Source: Streptomyces bottropensis ATCC 25435
GTDB lineage: Bacteria; Actinomycetota; Actinomycetes; Streptomycetales; Streptomycetaceae
Direction of reading: 5' to 3'
Assembly: GCF_000383595.1 (NCBI RefSeq)
Contig: NZ_KB911581.1
Location: 5,539,519-5,603,518 of the forward strand
DNA: 64,000 nucleotides
Below the pieces are notes generated by a model. It was not told the DNA's origin. It ran no database searches and was given only the letters and a program-made list of their open reading frames with translations. The position numbers were made by a program, and so were the translations under genes. This document shows, piece by piece, positions 42,713-50,393 of the stretch. Every line of letters begins with the position of its first letter. The first letter of the stretch is position 1.

Positions 42713-43168
42713 GTGTTTCCCCACAGCGTGGGGGTCTTTCCAGCAGTGCGGCGAGCTGTGCCATTCGCAGGCCGTCTTCCCCACACGCGTGGGGGGGTTC
42801 GTCCGCGCCGGTGAACACGACGAGGCCACATTCGACGTCTTCCCCACACGCGTGGGGTCTGTCCGCCGTCCGCGACCGTCACCACACCGATGCTGGGTCT
42901 TCCCCACGTGCGTGGAGGTCTGTCCAGGGTGTTGATACTGCCGAAGGTCCGCACAACGTCTTCCCCATACCCGTGGGGGTCTGCCATCGTCCAAGGTGAG
43001 GCCGACGGCGGGGTCCACGGCTTTTCTACCCTCACGTGGGGGTCCGTCCTGCAGCACGTCACCGTTCTCGCCCAATCTGCCGTCTTCCCCACACGTGTGG
43101 GGTCGTCCCACCCCGTAGTCCTTCTGCGTCTTCTTCGTGATGCCTTCCACACGCGTGGGTTCACCGCG
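42713..43168 (+). CRISPR. CRISPR array B: 8 degenerate type I-E-like repeats
   Basis: 28-31-bp repeats start at about 42713, 42774, 42837, 42897, 42958, 43020, 43082 and 43140, with a 60-63-bp period and ~32-bp spacers. The consensus is GTCTTCCCCACACGCG followed by TGGGGGTCTGTCC, with a CCCCAC/GTGGGG stem. Only a few copies are close to consensus; the sixth (TTTTCTACCCTCACG) and the last (TGCCTTCCACACGCG) are strongly changed. It lies divergently just upstream of cas3. The spacers appear unrelated to one another. Confidence 0.9.
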
Positions 43169-43443
43169 GCGTCCTGGCCAGCCTCGAGACGCAGCGCGCC
43201 CGCGCCCTCGTTCTCATCGGCCGCCCCGCCGCGCAGCCCGGGATTCCGCAGGACACCGTCAACGGCGTGCTGCGTACCGTCGACAGCCATCTGGGCCGCA
43301 TCGGGGTGCTGACGTACCAGGAGTTCCTGGACCACACCGAACGCGCACTCGGGAATGATGCAGCCAGCTGAACTGCATGGTGCCGCTGGGCAGGGCAGGC
43401 GAAGCGCGGACGACCCCACAGACAACGAAAGGGCAGGGAAGTC

Positions 43444-44133
43444 ATGGTCGAGATGAGCCCGCAGCAGGCGCGGGAGTTCTGGAAGGCACTGATGGACAAC
43501 GCGTCCTCGCTGGTCACCGACGCCCACACGCTGCTGACGGCAGGGTCCTTCGGGCGGGCGCGGTCCCTCACCGTCCTCGCGCAGGAGGAACTCGGGAAAG
43601 CACTGTGGATCTATGACGCCTTCCAAACCGCCTGGAGCCAGGGCGATGGAATGTCACGGACGGTGGACGCGCTGGCTCAGCACGGGCGAAGCCACACGAA
43701 GAAGTACCTTGCGTCCGTCGTCTTCGGAGACGAACTCGCCGAGTTCTGGGGTGACTACAGTGCCGTGCCCGGGGAGGGATCGGGCTATGCGGCATGGGAG
43801 GAAGCGCACCGCAAAGGCCAGGAGGAGGCCGAGTTCGCCGCCGGTGAGGCCAACCTTGCCAAGCAGCAGGGCTTCTACGTGGATCGCGGCGCGGATGGCA
43901 CCGTCTCCTCCCCGACGGACATGGAAGCCGGCACCACGGCGGACGACCTGCAAACGGCCGCGCGCGTGATCGAGATGCTGCTCATCAGCGACCACAACCG
44001 CATGAAATCGGCTGCTACGCCGTATGACAGCACGCACGCCCAGCAGTTTCGGCTGCTGCCCATCTCCCACCCGGATGACTGGGCAGCATCCTCCGACGGG
44101 CCCGACCGTCCGGTCGAATACAGCGGCGAGTAG
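43444..44133 (+). CDS. AbiV-family abortive-infection protein
   Basis: The 229-residue protein shows the AbiV pattern of a helical HEPN-like fold: FWKALMDNASSLVTDAHTLL, then GSFGRARSLTVLAQEELGKA and LWIYDAFQTAW, with a second helical half (DLQTAARVIEMLLISDHNRM). AbiV proteins block phage growth by stopping translation in Lactococcus. It lies between arrays B and C, on the + strand, with GGGCAGGGAAG upstream, and may be defence cargo of the CRISPR-transposase locus. The catalytic residues of HEPN nucleases (RxxxxH) are not obvious. Confidence 0.7.
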   Translation: MVEMSPQQAREFWKALMDNASSLVTDAHTLLTAGSFGRARSLTVLAQEELGKALWIYDAFQTAWSQGDGMSRTVDALAQHGRSHTKKYLASVVFGDELAEFWGDYSAVPGEGSGYAAWEEAHRKGQEEAEFAAGEANLAKQQGFYVDRGADGTVSSPTDMEAGTTADDLQTAARVIEMLLISDHNRMKSAATPYDSTHAQQFRLLPISHPDDWAASSDGPDRPVEYSGE

Positions 44134-44216
44134 CCCCCAACGCGCGCGTGGGTCCGCTCCGTCCGGCGGCGCCAGCACCGGACTGCCCCGGTTCCCGGGG
44201 ATGCCTCCCGGGCGAG

Positions 44217-44960
44217 TCAGAAGCTGTCCGATCGCACACGGTCGGTTCCGGTGCGAGCTCGCTGCGCCGCAAGGCTAGGTCGCCTCGCGGTACTTGTCCC
44301 GGCTCCATCGCGTCGTGGAGGGGAGGGTTTGCGGCCCACCGGCCCGGGGCCGACCGCTCCGGACTGCCGCAGCAGTTTCCGCGCCGCCCGCTCAATCATC
44401 TGTACTGGGTCCTCGACGTCACGGAAATCGAACCACTCGCCGCCCAGGGCTCGTACGGCAAAGCGTTCGTGCAGGCGTTCCTCCAGCCAGCCACCACCGC
44501 AGGAGGTCCACCGCACGACCAGCGGTGAACCGGAACCGGACTGCAGTGTCTTACGCCGCACAGGAACGTCCTTGGACACGCCGATCTTGACGGCCTTCGG
44601 ATCTACCTGCGAGGACACGGCATAAACCAAGCGGTCGTCTCGGTCTTCCTGGCCAGGGGGAGCATCACGCTGCACGAGTCCGCCCAGGTCCTGGTCGTAG
44701 AGTTCCTCTCCACGCTCAAACTCCTCCCTCAGTTCCCCTACGGTCTCCTCCAGTACACCGCGCACCTCGCCAGCACTCACCGCTCCCCGGTCAATCAGCT
44801 CCAGCATCTCCATGACCGCCAGCATGTCTATCTCCGTGCGGGGTTCAGGCTTGGCTTGCGGGGCGCGGCCGCGCCTGTGCGCCACGGTCACGGTCAGCGA
44901 GACCTCGCGCAGCCAGTGATCATTGAAGCTGAAGTCGACGCTGAAACGTGCACCGCGCAT
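44217..44960 (-). CDS. GIY-YIG (T5orf172/MUG113-like) nuclease-domain protein
   Basis: The ~247-residue protein has a central GIY-YIG-type domain: LVYAVSSQVDPKAVKIGVSK, DVPVRRKTLQSGSGSPLVV, and LEERLHERFAVRALGGEWFD with EWFDF (the terminal motif of T5orf172 domains). The N-terminal ~110 residues form an acidic helical segment (EMLELIDRGAVSAGEVRGVL). The C-terminal tail is basic and Ser/Arg rich. It stands between arrays B and C, divergent from array C. It may be a homing-type nuclease, a repair factor or defence cargo. Confidence 0.65.
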   Translation of the reverse strand: MRGARFSVDFSFNDHWLREVSLTVTVAHRRGRAPQAKPEPRTEIDMLAVMEMLELIDRGAVSAGEVRGVLEETVGELREEFERGEELYDQDLGGLVQRDAPPGQEDRDDRLVYAVSSQVDPKAVKIGVSKDVPVRRKTLQSGSGSPLVVRWTSCGGGWLEERLHERFAVRALGGEWFDFRDVEDPVQMIERAARKLLRQSGAVGPGPVGRKPSPPRRDGAGTSTARRPSLAAQRARTGTDRVRSDSF

Positions 44961-45516
44961 GACGCAAGTCCTTCCAGATCAGCCGCTGCCTGCGAAGGGG
45001 GCCCGGCAGGCTCTTCCTTGAAGGCACCGCACGTCCAGCGTGCGGACCGCGAGTATGGCAGCGAGGTCTGACAAACGACCGCGTCTGCAGGCATCGTCCC
45101 TGGACGCACTCCCGCGGGAGGCCGTTGCCACAGGCCCGGCAGCTGCGGGTGCATAAGGAGGAGCTCGGGCTCTGCTTCATGGCCGGCCAGAGGTCCGGGC
45201 GTCCCGCCATCCTGAGTTCAGGCCCCGCCAGGCCCCCCGTCTTGCCGGGATCCCCTTCACTACCGCTGCCGTCCCCGCGGCACCCTTGAGCGTGGCCGCA
45301 GGACTCGTATCCGTCTGGCTCCAGCCCGCACTTTCCGTTCAACGACTGCTGTCGGCTGCAGTCCCATAGGTCAGCCCGCGCCTAACGGATGAAACCCCGC
45401 AGGCAAGCACAACCGGCACGCTACCGATGATCCCAACACCCCTTGCCAGTAAGTCAGTTCAGGTCGAACGGCGACGGCAGCGCTCGCCGGCAGCGACTCT
45501 GATCAGCACGGCCAGC
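44961..45516. other. Intergenic stretch before array C
   Basis: No gene can be supported. Open frames here are GC-driven and lack start signals. The last ~60 bases are AT-richer and carry the leader motif of array C. Confidence 0.45.
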
Positions 45517-45527
45517 TCATGTAAAGT
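45517..45527 (+). promoter_or_regulatory. CRISPR leader motif of array C
   Basis: TCATGTAAAGT is identical to the sequence in front of array A (24963-24973) and has nearly the same distance to the first repeat. The segment that follows is AT-rich (GAGCAAAAGACAG, GGACAAAAATC). Confidence 0.55.
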
Positions 45528-45573
45528 GAGCAAAAGACAGTCGGCTTGTCTCCGAAACCGCAGGTGGACAAAA

Positions 45574-46365
45574 ATCTTCCCCGTACACGCGGGGGTCGTT
45601 CCTCAAGAACCACCGGGACCACTCGGAATCCTCCGTCTTCCCCGTACACGCGGGGGTCTTCCCAGCTCCTCACAGCTGCCGAGGGAGTAGTCGCCGTCTT
45701 CCCTTACGTCTGCGGGGTCTGCCGTTCGCCAACCGGGCACAGCTGTCCGTCGTCGCATTCCCCACACGCATGGAGATCGTTCCCTCTCATGCACCCAGGT
45801 AGCCCAGCTGGAGGTCTTCCCATATGTATGAGGGTCCATCGCGCAGCAGGTAGCGTGCCAGTGATTGAGGATTGCGCTCCCCACGCGTGCGCGGGGGGGT
45901 CCTTTCGGGCTGGATCCGCCTGACTACCCAAAACAGCCCTCTCCGTTCTTCAGAGCCCCAGGTCACGAAGAGTCTTCCCCACACGCGTGGGGGTCTGCCC
46001 GAAGCAGGCCGAGCTGCGCTGGAGCGCTTCGCGTCTTCCCCACCACGCGTGGGGGTCTGCCCACTGGCCGATGCACGCCGACCGCGGCGCCTTCATCTGC
46101 CGCACACGCGTGGGGGTCTTTCCTCTTCCTGTGCGTCACCGCGTTGGTCGCGAGTGTCTTCCCCACCCGCGTGGGGGTCTTTCCGCCCAGCCTACGCGGC
46201 ACCATTCGCCCGCGAGGCTTCCCCGCGCCCGTGGGGGTCTGTCCGCCGTGAACCCACCAGACCTCGCTCTGTGTTGGTCTTCCTCGCGCCCGCGGGGGTC
46301 TCTCCACGGTGACGCCTCCCCGGTCGTCCAGCCGCGCCTTTTCGCCACGCGCGTGGCGGTCAAGC
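45574..46365 (+). CRISPR. CRISPR array C: 13 degenerate type I-E-like repeats
   Basis: Repeats start at about 45574, 45635, 45696, 45755, 45814, 45874, 45972, 46033, 46095, 46156, 46216, 46277 and 46336. The usual period is 59-62 bases; one interval (45874-45972) is 98 bases, suggesting a lost or unrecognisable repeat. The first two share CCCCGTACACGCGGGGGTC; later ones have CCCCACACGCGTGGGGG or variants. Several copies keep the hairpin through paired changes, most clearly the last (GCCACGCGCGTGGC). The fourth to sixth are strongly diverged. Confidence 0.9.
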
Positions 46366-46479
46366 AATGAGGCGGGTATCTCAGCCCCTCACTCATGTCG
46401 AGCAGAGTCTCAGGATCGCCCCCAGCTCTCGCCCTGCAAGAACAAAAAGCAGCAGGTCAGATGACCAGTCTCTATGGCC

Positions 46480-46621
46480 TTCTCGTTTCAGTGCGCTGGA
46501 GATTCTCACGCAATGTCACTAAAGCCTTCTCACTCGCTGTCACCACTTCTCCGTCTTGAACAGCAAAGATGCATGACACCCAGATGACAACTACCGGTGA
46601 CACCGAAATGAAAAGTCGCAG
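46480..46621 (-). repeat. Composite motif module R (candidate transposon end or operator)
   Basis: It lies between array C and the RiPP cluster. On the - strand two motifs read inward (TTTTCATTTCGGTGTCAC from 46612; TTGTCATCTGGGTGTCAT from 46588). Three motifs read on the + strand (TTCTCGTTTCAGTGCGC at 46480, TTCTCACGCAATGTCAC at 46503, TTCTCACTCGCTGTCACC at 46527), with 23-24-base spacing. The arrangement mirrors module L, with one additional site. The sequence outside 46621 shows no similarity to that outside module L. Confidence 0.65.
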
Positions 46622-46936
46622 TGAAGGTGTCCGCCGGGTGGGCCGATCACCAGGCGATGGTCAGCGTGCGCAGTGCCGAGAGCCGCACGAGCGCCGAGTC
46701 TGCGATGAGCCTCCAGCCCCGTCCCTCGACCTGGGGCGTATGCGGATATGTGGGCGGCACGGACGCGTTCGCCGTCGTCCGACTCGCGCGGCGGATTCCC
46801 CGGATCGACTGACCCAGAGCTTCCCGCCCCTGCCTGGGCGGGCAGGCGGGACCCGCCGGTCCATAGCCCGAGGGCCCCGCAGCACCACCCGTGCGGGCAG
46901 CCGGCCCGCACCACCACAAGGAAGAAGGAAAAGCCC

Positions 46937-47044
46937 ATGGAAGCCAAGTCGCAGGCCGCCGCCAGGACCTCGACCACGCAGACGCCCGAGAACCTCGCCA
47001 CCGAAGAGGTGGTCATCGCGGTCGACGTCGACGACGAGGAGTAG
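46937..47044 (+). CDS. Candidate RiPP precursor peptide
   Basis: The 35-residue peptide begins MEAKSQAAARTSTTQTPENL and ends ATEEVVIAVDVDDEE. GAAGGAAA precedes the ATG at good spacing. It has no domain of its own, sits directly ahead of a TfuA-YcaO pair, and is followed by a hairpin. That is the classic layout of a ribosomal peptide precursor. It has no Cys, so thiazole formation is excluded; backbone thioamidation or amidine formation by YcaO, or methylation of acidic side chains, remains possible. Which part is the core is unknown; the acidic C terminus is the best guess. Confidence 0.6.
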   Translation: MEAKSQAAARTSTTQTPENLATEEVVIAVDVDDEE

Positions 47045-47067
47045 TCCTCACCACTAGTTCTCACCTG

Positions 47068-47107
47068 GGCGCCCTTCTCCGGCCGACGGTGGCCGGGGAA
47101 GGGCGCC
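47068..47107 (+). terminator. Hairpin between precursor and biosynthetic genes
   Basis: GGCGCCCTTCTCCGGCC (47068-47084) pairs with GGCCGGGGAAGGGCGCC (47091-47107), 16 of 17 pairs, with a 6-base loop. It probably works as an attenuator that makes the peptide message more abundant than the enzyme message, which is common in RiPP operons. Confidence 0.7.
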
Positions 47108-47131
47108 CGCCCTTTCGAGGAGGTTTCAGCA

Positions 47132-48370
47132 GTGATCCATGTATTTGCCGGGCCGACCCTGTCCCGGCCTGAGCCGTTACTGACGGCGCCGCAGGTACGG
47201 TCCCGGCCGCCGGTGCGGCACGGCGACCTGTTCCCCGAGTCGGTCCCCGACGGCGACACGGCGGTGATCATCGACGGGCTGTACCACCAAGCCCCCGCGC
47301 TGCGGCACAAGGAGATCATCGCGGCGATGGCCCGCGGAGTCCGGGTGATCGGGGCGGCGAGCATCGGCGCCCTGCGGGCGGCCGAACTCGCGCCGTTCGG
47401 GATGCGCGGCATCGGCACCATCTACCGCGGGTACGCCGTCGGCGCCCTCTGCGGGGATGACGAGGTGGCGGTGGGGCAGGCCCCGGACGGCCAGGAGGAG
47501 TCACTGACGTGGCCGCTGGTCAACCTCAGGTACGTCCTGAAGACGGCTGCCGCGCGCGGCATCGTCGGCCCGGAGCGGGCGGCCTGGCTCCTGGCGGCAC
47601 TGCGGGAGGTCTACTACCCGCAGCGCACCCGGGCCGCGGTGCGGGCCGTGTCCCGCAACTGCGGCGAGGAGCAGTTCGACCGGTGGCTGACCGAACGCCG
47701 CCGGCGCAACCCGCACTTCGGTGACCTCAAGCGGGCCGAGGCACTCAGCGCGGTCCGGGCCGCCCTGCGCAGCCCGCACCGCGGGGCCCCTGCCGAGGAG
47801 CCGACGGTATGGCGGACGGTGCACTTCCAGCGCTGGTCAAACACCTTCGCCCGCTCACGGGTTGACGGGCTAGACCTGGCCACCGAGGACCGGCTGATCT
47901 ATCAACAGGCGTTCGCCCCGGAGTTCACGCGGACGTGGACGGCCTACCTCGAACACCGCTCGCTGCGTCCCCAGCACGGGCCGGGGCTGCCGCTCGGCAC
48001 CCGGCTGCAGCAGGTCACCGGCGAGGGCGGGTCTCTCGCCGCGCATCAGGTGTTCCACCCGGCCATCGACCTACGCGACGAGGAGACCGTGGCCCTGCTG
48101 CTGGCCGAGGAGACACCCGAGGACCGCCAGGCGGTCGCCCGGTACGCCGAAGCACTGGAGAGGGTGCGCCGCAGTGTGGCGGGGTTCTCGACCGCGGCCG
48201 TGTGCGACGACCTCACCGGCCGCACGCTCCGGCAGATCTGGCGGTGCCCGGCCGGCGATTTCGACACCGTCGCGTCCGCCCGGGGACTGGTCAGCGGGGC
48301 CCGCGCCGTCGAGGCGGCGAAGCGGCTGATGCCCGGATTCATGGACGAGCGGACGGAGGCGGCCCGGTGA
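47132..48370 (+). CDS. TfuA-like protein
   Basis: The 412-residue protein shows the TfuA core: VIHVFAGPTLSRPEPLL, GDTAVIIDGLYHQAPALRHK, VRVIGAASIGALRAAELAPF and GIGTIYRGYAVGALCGDDEV. TfuA proteins act with YcaO enzymes in trifolitoxin biosynthesis and in thioamide formation, where they help deliver sulfur. The C-terminal ~200 residues (EEQFDRWLTERRRRNPHFGD) are an extra helical region beyond the ~190-residue core. The GTG at 47132 has GAGGAGG upstream. Its stop overlaps the YcaO start. Confidence 0.85.
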   Translation: MIHVFAGPTLSRPEPLLTAPQVRSRPPVRHGDLFPESVPDGDTAVIIDGLYHQAPALRHKEIIAAMARGVRVIGAASIGALRAAELAPFGMRGIGTIYRGYAVGALCGDDEVAVGQAPDGQEESLTWPLVNLRYVLKTAAARGIVGPERAAWLLAALREVYYPQRTRAAVRAVSRNCGEEQFDRWLTERRRRNPHFGDLKRAEALSAVRAALRSPHRGAPAEEPTVWRTVHFQRWSNTFARSRVDGLDLATEDRLIYQQAFAPEFTRTWTAYLEHRSLRPQHGPGLPLGTRLQQVTGEGGSLAAHQVFHPAIDLRDEETVALLLAEETPEDRQAVARYAEALERVRRSVAGFSTAAVCDDLTGRTLRQIWRCPAGDFDTVASARGLVSGARAVEAAKRLMPGFMDERTEAAR

Positions 48371-49518
48371 GGAGCGATGACGACATGGTGGTCCTGCCGG
48401 GCACCCTGCGGGCCCGGGGCCCCGAGGAGACATGGCAGGCCCTGACCCCGTATCTGCCGGGGTTCGGGATCACCCGCGTGGCCCGGCTGACCGGCCTGGA
48501 CTGCATCGGAGTGCCGGTGTGGACAGCGATCCGGCCCGCCTCCCTGACCCTGGCCACCTCCCAGGGCAAAGGCCTCACCGACGGCCTGGCGCGGCTGTCG
48601 GCGGTCATGGAGGCCATCGAGCTGTGGCACGTGGAGCAGCCCCTGCCCATCGTCGCGGCCGGCCCGGCTGCCGAGGTCGCCCCCGCCTGCCCTGTCGCCG
48701 ATCTGCCGCTGACCGTCCCCCACAGCGCGGACGATCTCGCCCGCATCGTGTGGGAGTGGACGCCCGGCACCCATCTGATCAGCGGCGAGCCAGCTGTGGT
48801 GCCGGTCGATCTGGTCCGCCGCCGGGCCCAGCGGCCCGAGTGGGCCCCTGATCTGCTGCGGGCGACCAGCACCGGCCTGGCGTGCGGCAGCACCCGCGAC
48901 GAGGCCCTCTTGCACGCGCTGTACGAGGTCGTCGAGCGCGACGTGCTGTACCGGGACGGGTGGAGCGGCGGCGGGCGGAACCGGATGCTGATCGCCCCGC
49001 ACACCGTCACCGACCCCGACGCCCGGGAGGTGATCAACCGGATCCTCGACGCGGGAATGGGCCTGGAACTCTTCCTCGTCGACGGCCCGTACGGGCTGCC
49101 GGTGTGCGTGGCCTACCTGTGGTCGGAGGACCACCCGCAGGTGTTCGCGGGCGGCGGCTGCCACGCCAGTCCCGGCATCGCGGCCACCCGCGCCCTGACC
49201 GAGGCCGCCCAGTCCCGCGCGGCCGTCATCGGCGGCACCCGCGACGACCTGCCCAGCGACAGCCCCGATTTCGGCACCCTGCCGCACCGGCAGGCCACGG
49301 CACGCTCGGCAATGCCGTGGCCGCACGCGACAGCCCACTTCCCCCCGCCCGGCGGCGGGTTCACCGGCCACATCGAGGAGGTGGCCGAGCGGATCGAGAT
49401 CGTCACCGGACACGACCCGGTGGTCCTGGACCTGTCCGCGCCGGGCCTGCCCGTCCACACGGTGCAGGCCGTCTGCCCCGGCACCCGCTCACGGATCAGG
49501 AGGGCGATGCCCCGATGA
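48367..49518 (+). CDS. YcaO-domain enzyme (ATP-dependent backbone modification)
   Basis: The 383-residue YcaO enzyme shows TLATSQGKGLTDGLARLSAV followed by MEAIELWHVEQP (ATP-binding S-x-GKG and the EAIE acidic pair) and ACGSTRDEALLHALYEVVER. The acidic metal ligands of DEALLHALYEVVERD and a C-terminal Pro-poor end are typical of TfuA-linked members. YcaO enzymes phosphorylate the amide oxygen and let S, N or a Cys/Ser side chain attack. GTG 48367 overlaps the tfuA stop (GTGA), and its own stop overlaps the methyltransferase start. Confidence 0.88.
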   Translation: MRSDDDMVVLPGTLRARGPEETWQALTPYLPGFGITRVARLTGLDCIGVPVWTAIRPASLTLATSQGKGLTDGLARLSAVMEAIELWHVEQPLPIVAAGPAAEVAPACPVADLPLTVPHSADDLARIVWEWTPGTHLISGEPAVVPVDLVRRRAQRPEWAPDLLRATSTGLACGSTRDEALLHALYEVVERDVLYRDGWSGGGRNRMLIAPHTVTDPDAREVINRILDAGMGLELFLVDGPYGLPVCVAYLWSEDHPQVFAGGGCHASPGIAATRALTEAAQSRAAVIGGTRDDLPSDSPDFGTLPHRQATARSAMPWPHATAHFPPPGGGFTGHIEEVAERIEIVTGHDPVVLDLSAPGLPVHTVQAVCPGTRSRIRRAMPR

Positions 49519-50393
49519 CACACCCCACCACACACCAGCCCGCACCCCTGCCGCCCACCGAAGACCCGGCGGACCACTTCGACGCCTTCCACGCCGCCCG
49601 GGCCCGCACCGATCTCGTCGCCCGCCTGTACGAGGCGGCGATGGGCGAGGACTACCCGCACGAGGTCAACGCCTCCAGCTCGTGTGACTGGCCCCTGCTG
49701 GGACTGATGACGACCCGGCTGCGGATGCGTCCCGGGCAGACGCTCGTGGACGCGGGATGCGGCATCGGCGGGATCGGGCTGTGGCTGGCCCGCGCCCTGA
49801 ACGCCCGCCTGGACGGCATCGACATCTCACCCGTCGCCCTCGCCCGCGCGACCAGGCGCCGCAGCCGGTTCGTGCCCGCCGACCGCGCCGCCTTCCACGT
49901 CGCCTCCCTCGACGCAACCGGCCTGCCCGACCGTCATGCCCACGGCATCGTCTGCGTCAACGCCCTCTCTTTCACCCAGGACCGCGGCGAGGCGGTCCGC
50001 GAGCTGGGCCGCATCCTCGCGCCCGGCGGCCGCCTCACCCTCACCCGGTCCCTGCGCCAGGGCGCCGAGCCCGTGTGGGAGGAGCAGGCCCGTGCGGCCG
50101 GCCTCACCGTGGAGCACGTTGACGAACGCCCTGGCGAGCCGGCCATGTGGGAGCGGCTCTACCGGCTGTGGCTCGTGCACGCCGACGACCTGCACCGCGA
50201 ACTCGGCGACCAGGCGCAATTCATGCTCCACGAGGCGCACCGGATGCTGCCCGCCCTGCCCGGCCGTCGTGCGGTTCTGCTGACCCTGCGACGCCCCCCG
50301 ACACCGCACGTCGAGGACGAGGGGGCCGATAGGATGCCCGAGCCCGGCCGCCTCGCGGAGGGCGCTGTGACCAGCGAGAGGACCCCGCAGTGA
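49515..50393 (+). CDS. SAM-dependent methyltransferase
   Basis: The 292-residue class I methyltransferase carries motif I LVDAGCGIGGIGLWLARAL, the acidic end of the second strand (LDGIDISPVALARATRR), VCVNALSFTQDRGEAVRELG and RILAPGGRLTLTRSL. It resembles the ubiE/gamma-tocopherol-type small-molecule methyltransferases. In this cluster it may methylate the peptide or a small precursor. The ATG at 49515 overlaps the YcaO stop (ATGA). Confidence 0.85.
   Translation: MTHPTTHQPAPLPPTEDPADHFDAFHAARARTDLVARLYEAAMGEDYPHEVNASSSCDWPLLGLMTTRLRMRPGQTLVDAGCGIGGIGLWLARALNARLDGIDISPVALARATRRRSRFVPADRAAFHVASLDATGLPDRHAHGIVCVNALSFTQDRGEAVRELGRILAPGGRLTLTRSLRQGAEPVWEEQARAAGLTVEHVDERPGEPAMWERLYRLWLVHADDLHRELGDQAQFMLHEAHRMLPALPGRRAVLLTLRRPPTPHVEDEGADRMPEPGRLAEGAVTSERTPQ

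Noticed and set aside
42742-43139. Spacer matches to genes in this window
   Set aside because: I compared a few spacers by eye with nearby genes and saw no convincing match; a database search is needed.
31524-46621. cas1 and cas2
   Set aside because: No frame on either strand shows Cas1 or Cas2 features; the slot after cas6e holds the transposase pair.
46480-46621. DnaA-box-like or origin iterons
   Set aside because: The motif TTCTCA-N5/6-TGTCAC does not match TTGTCCACA-type boxes and no replication gene is near.
39414-46626. 5-bp target duplication at the edges of modules L and R
   Set aside because: The flanks ACAAC and GTGAA do not match, so a simple insertion of the interval cannot be claimed.
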